This document shows positions 61,053 to 64,000 of a DNA stretch of 64,000 bases, in pieces. The stretch is taken from contig NC_063995.1 in assembly GCF_932276165.1 (NCBI RefSeq), positions 3,100,001 through 3,164,000 of the forward strand, written 5' to 3'. The notes below the pieces were generated by a model. That model did no database searches. It was not told the DNA's origin and saw nothing but the letters and a program-made list of their open reading frames with translations. Position 1 is the first letter of the stretch. Each line of letters begins with the position of its first letter. Origin of the DNA: Plutella xylostella. Its lineage: Eukaryota; Arthropoda; Insecta; Lepidoptera; Plutellidae. The position numbers and the translations under genes were made by a program.

Positions 61053-61058
61053 TTTATT
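61053..61058 (-). terminator. Candidate poly(A) signal of the minus-strand gene entering from the right
   Basis: TTTATT on the plus strand (AATAAA on the minus strand), 26 bases from the Ana2/STIL signal. This would make the two genes end tail to tail. Confidence 0.45.
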
Positions 61059-63574
61059 TTAAACCTCAGATAAAATAACAGTAACTACTACATACATCTC
61101 TTCAGAACATTTGGTTTCGTATATTATTTAGTTACAGAGTTATACTGGAATCTAGACAAGTCCATCTTAGCCACTGAGTACCAACTACTCATACAACTAT
61201 ATGCTACATTTAATGGTGTTCATTCTTGATCCCTTTGGAAGTCAATTCTGATCATTCTTTACAAAAACTTTCATGTCCATTCCATTTATAACCCTGTATT
61301 ATATTTATATCTATATATATTTTATTTATATAATACTTCTTGATCTGAATTAGAACCCATTCAGTCATTATCACAATTATGAGAATGTTTAATTAAATAT
61401 TCTTCTTATGATAGGCCTATTACCATTTACCACACATTTCTAACGTAATAAAATAAATATGTCTGTTTTAAAATATAACATCTTTATATATTTGTCTCGG
61501 AGGTAAATAAGATGTTTCTCACAATGACTTGTACTTCCATTTCGTTCTATAGAATGACTAAAATATAATTATTTGCAAACGTATATATATCACTGTACGG
61601 GAAATATTTATAGTTTTCGTCTAAACGTATCTTAACACGCATTTGATACATGAGGGTTCTCACTTGCTACGCCTGTGCTGAATCTAGAACATTTCTTAAA
61701 TGCTATCAGTTTGGTTCTTTCTTTGGTAAGTCGTCTCCTATGTGGCTCCACCTTTCTAAACTCATGTCGGACACGAGTAAACAAATAAAAGTACTTACAT
61801 ATTAACTTAAATACTAATCAATTTATAGCTACTAGAGAAGAAATTCCTAAAATTCAGTTTACAATTCCATTTACGGATACACATTAAACAATAAGTAACT
61901 ATTACGCCAATAGATTTTGATTATACACACTTAGATAAGTTTCAATTCTCTTGCATCGCAAACGTTTAATCGTTTTATGAATTATTAAAATCTAGAAAGA
62001 TAAACAAATTAATGGATGGCACTTCTTTTCTGAGTTCAGGAAAAGTACATTCAAATATAATAGTATATCTTTTTATAATTCTAAAACTACTATGTAGACA
62101 AATTTATTTACATCACTTTTGTGTCTTGTATGTTCTCCATTCGTTCTACTACAGTAAACGTTAGAGATTAATAAATTAATATCATAATAATAACAATCGT
62201 ATATAAAATATAAGCAAATCGTACACGCACACTACTACTTGTAAGAGACTTTCCAAATGACTAGTACTATTTTTAAAACATAGATATAATTATGTATGGA
62301 ATACCTAGCCTACCTGTAAATAGGTACTAAGATTTCGTGATTCTAAAATGTTATAATTATAATATTTTAAAAGTAAAGCAAGCATAAATAAATGTAAACA
62401 TGAGTATTAGCTATGGTAAATATAGAGATTTGTACAGGGCATAAAAAGGGTAACGAGGCGCGAACCTGTCTAGAACGGCTTTCAACTCTAGTATAGCAAA
62501 GTAATTCCTTCCAGGTTGCTTTATAAGCTAGAGTTATACATAGTTATTATGTATAATAAATTGTCTATAAATTAAATTTGACCTAACAAGTAACAGTTAG
62601 TAGAAGCGAAATTTGCACACCTTTGATTGCGCTCTGTTACTCACATTAAGTTTAGTATAAAGTGGAAGCGAGTGCAAAGAGGGGGCCTACTGTACATAAC
62701 TATTAAGAGCATTAAGTACCTAGTATATTAATAATATTGTATAACTCAATGCATAATCTAATGCTCAACAAACTTATTAGTCTCTTTTTATAAAATAATT
62801 ATATAATTTTTGTGCTTTATACTATTATTATTTTTACTTATATCATATTTAAACACATTAGGTCTTTCTGAGTCATTCATCATTGGGTAGTTGCACAAAC
62901 AATCTACATTGTATTAAAAACTCAAGTGTTTCTATTTATCTTTTAGGTAAGTAGGTACTATACGGGATAGTGTGGAAATCTAAATTATAATTATGTAGGT
63001 ATAATAAACTTAAAGAGTTTTTTTTACCTACACTAACCTAAACATGTGACTGATTCAGAATTTGGCCTGTTAGTACTCTTATCTTACACCAATCAGAACA
63101 TTTAACTTTATTTACGAGTCACTACAACAATCTATACTTTAAAATTAAGTTTACCAAAAGCGGCATCCACAAAATTTGATACCTTTATCTTATAGAGAGT
63201 AAATTGTACCTCTTCAAAAAGTTCAATATCTACGTAACAACAGTATGATTAAATATATTTTGGGTAATATTACTCACGTTCGTTATATAATTGTGCACCA
63301 TTTAGGTTTTATCATGGTCTAAGAAGAAAAGGCCTACATCTGTTAGAATAACAATTATTGTAGGTACCTAAAGGAAAAATAATTATACTTACGTTTAGTT
63401 TATTAAACTACTTAGCATTTTCTGTGAAAACGGGATATCTAGGCTGCGAACTGCGAAAGAGCGCAATATGTGGGTTATTATAACACATCGCAAAACAAGA
63501 CCTTTGTTTCTCAGACCACGCGCTTAGTCTACCATTGTATATTATGTATACTGGTTGTTAATATAATCATATAT
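61059..63574 (-). other. Probable long 3' UTR of the minus-strand gene
   Basis: About 2.5 kb of uniformly AT-rich sequence with no gene, inverted repeats or LINE motifs that I could see, between the Ana2/STIL end and the stop of the minus-strand exon. Other TTTATT motifs could give shorter ends. Confidence 0.5.
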
Positions 63575-63662
63575 TTATATGTCGTCGGTGGGCGTGTCCC
63601 CGCCGCCGCGCGACCTGCTCTCCAGCCGAAGTTCTGCCAGCTTCTGCCGTATGCTGTTTGGC
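63575..63662 (-). CDS. Last coding exon of an unidentified minus-strand gene
   Basis: After an acceptor (TATTTCAG, minus strand) the exon continues one base of a split codon and then 28 residues, SIRQKLAELRLESRSRGGGD and TPTDDI at the end, followed by TAA at 63577-63575. The sequence is GC-rich against AT-rich flanks. The final Asp-Asp-Ile could be a class III PDZ ligand, which is a guess. I do not recognise the gene. The region 63663-64000 appears to be its intron. Confidence 0.6.
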
Positions 63663-64000
63663 CTGAAATATCACCATATTTACATTTGAACCCTTAATCG
63701 TTAAAATGACTAATAAAGTTCGATTCTTCGTTAAACTGAAGCAATAATAACTACCTACTTGTACTTTTCTAGATAGTCGTTAGGTTGCCGATCTATACAT
63801 AGAAAAGGGGGTTCTGTGCTACCAACGTCTACATTATTTAACATCGAATTGAGGATTTCGTGATTCATCTCCTTACTTCTGGGCCAGCATAAAATCTTAG
63901 TAGTAGGTATCTACACTACATAGTTTCTGGCGTTGGAGCAGTCAGTAGCTTCGTAGGTATATTTGAGGTTACCCTGCTCGTGCCCAAATTGTTCGTTCCG

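Overview
The window looks like nuclear DNA of an insect, most likely a butterfly or moth (Lepidoptera). GC-rich exons sit in AT-rich introns with GT-AG boundaries. The repeats include a DD34D mariner, tRNA-headed SINEs, RTE-like LINE fragments and many short TAA/TTA-flanked inverted-repeat elements. Insect origin rests on the genes and repeats together; Lepidoptera is an inference.

Layout. 1-46933 (+) holds the 3' four-fifths of HERC2, a giant HECT-type E3 ubiquitin ligase. I read 72 exons whose phases all join (11,538 coding bases, 3,845 residues plus stop): cytochrome b5-like domain, MIB/HERC2 domain, UBA-like segment, CPH region, DOC/APC10 domain, RCC1 propellers 2 and 3, and the HECT domain with its catalytic Cys. 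The 5' end, including the first propeller, lies before the window. Next come two tandem minus-strand paralogs of the small ATP synthase subunit DAPIT (48524-48967 and 51095-51627), a TMEM186-like mitochondrial membrane protein (51987-52631, +), mitochondrial ribosomal protein L30 (53106-54252, -), and the centriole duplication factor Ana2/STIL (55055-60938, +). The last exon and probable long 3' UTR of an unidentified minus-strand gene enter from the right (about 61050-63662).

The most unusual feature is in HERC2. At least sixteen exons have one to seven extra partial copies in the next intron. Nearly all copies carry the 3' part of the exon plus its 5' splice site and the start of the intron, but no acceptor. 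In several arrays the copies differ from the real exon almost only at silent codon positions. Two places (14750/15206 and 13155/13587) have copies that look like complete alternative exons, and one array (15595-16061) keeps an open frame through three copies and their donors. This HERC2 also shows no ZZ zinc finger between the CPH/MIB-like region and the DOC domain, where the human protein has one.

The introns are crowded with mobile elements: a mariner inside an exon-copy array and itself interrupted, a 1.65-kb foldback element, and a multi-level nest inside a hAT-like element in the last large intron of Ana2/STIL. Four of the five smaller genes serve mitochondria (two DAPIT copies, the TMEM186-like gene, L30); HERC2 and Ana2/STIL belong to ubiquitin signalling and centriole duplication. 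I see no operon-like relation among them.
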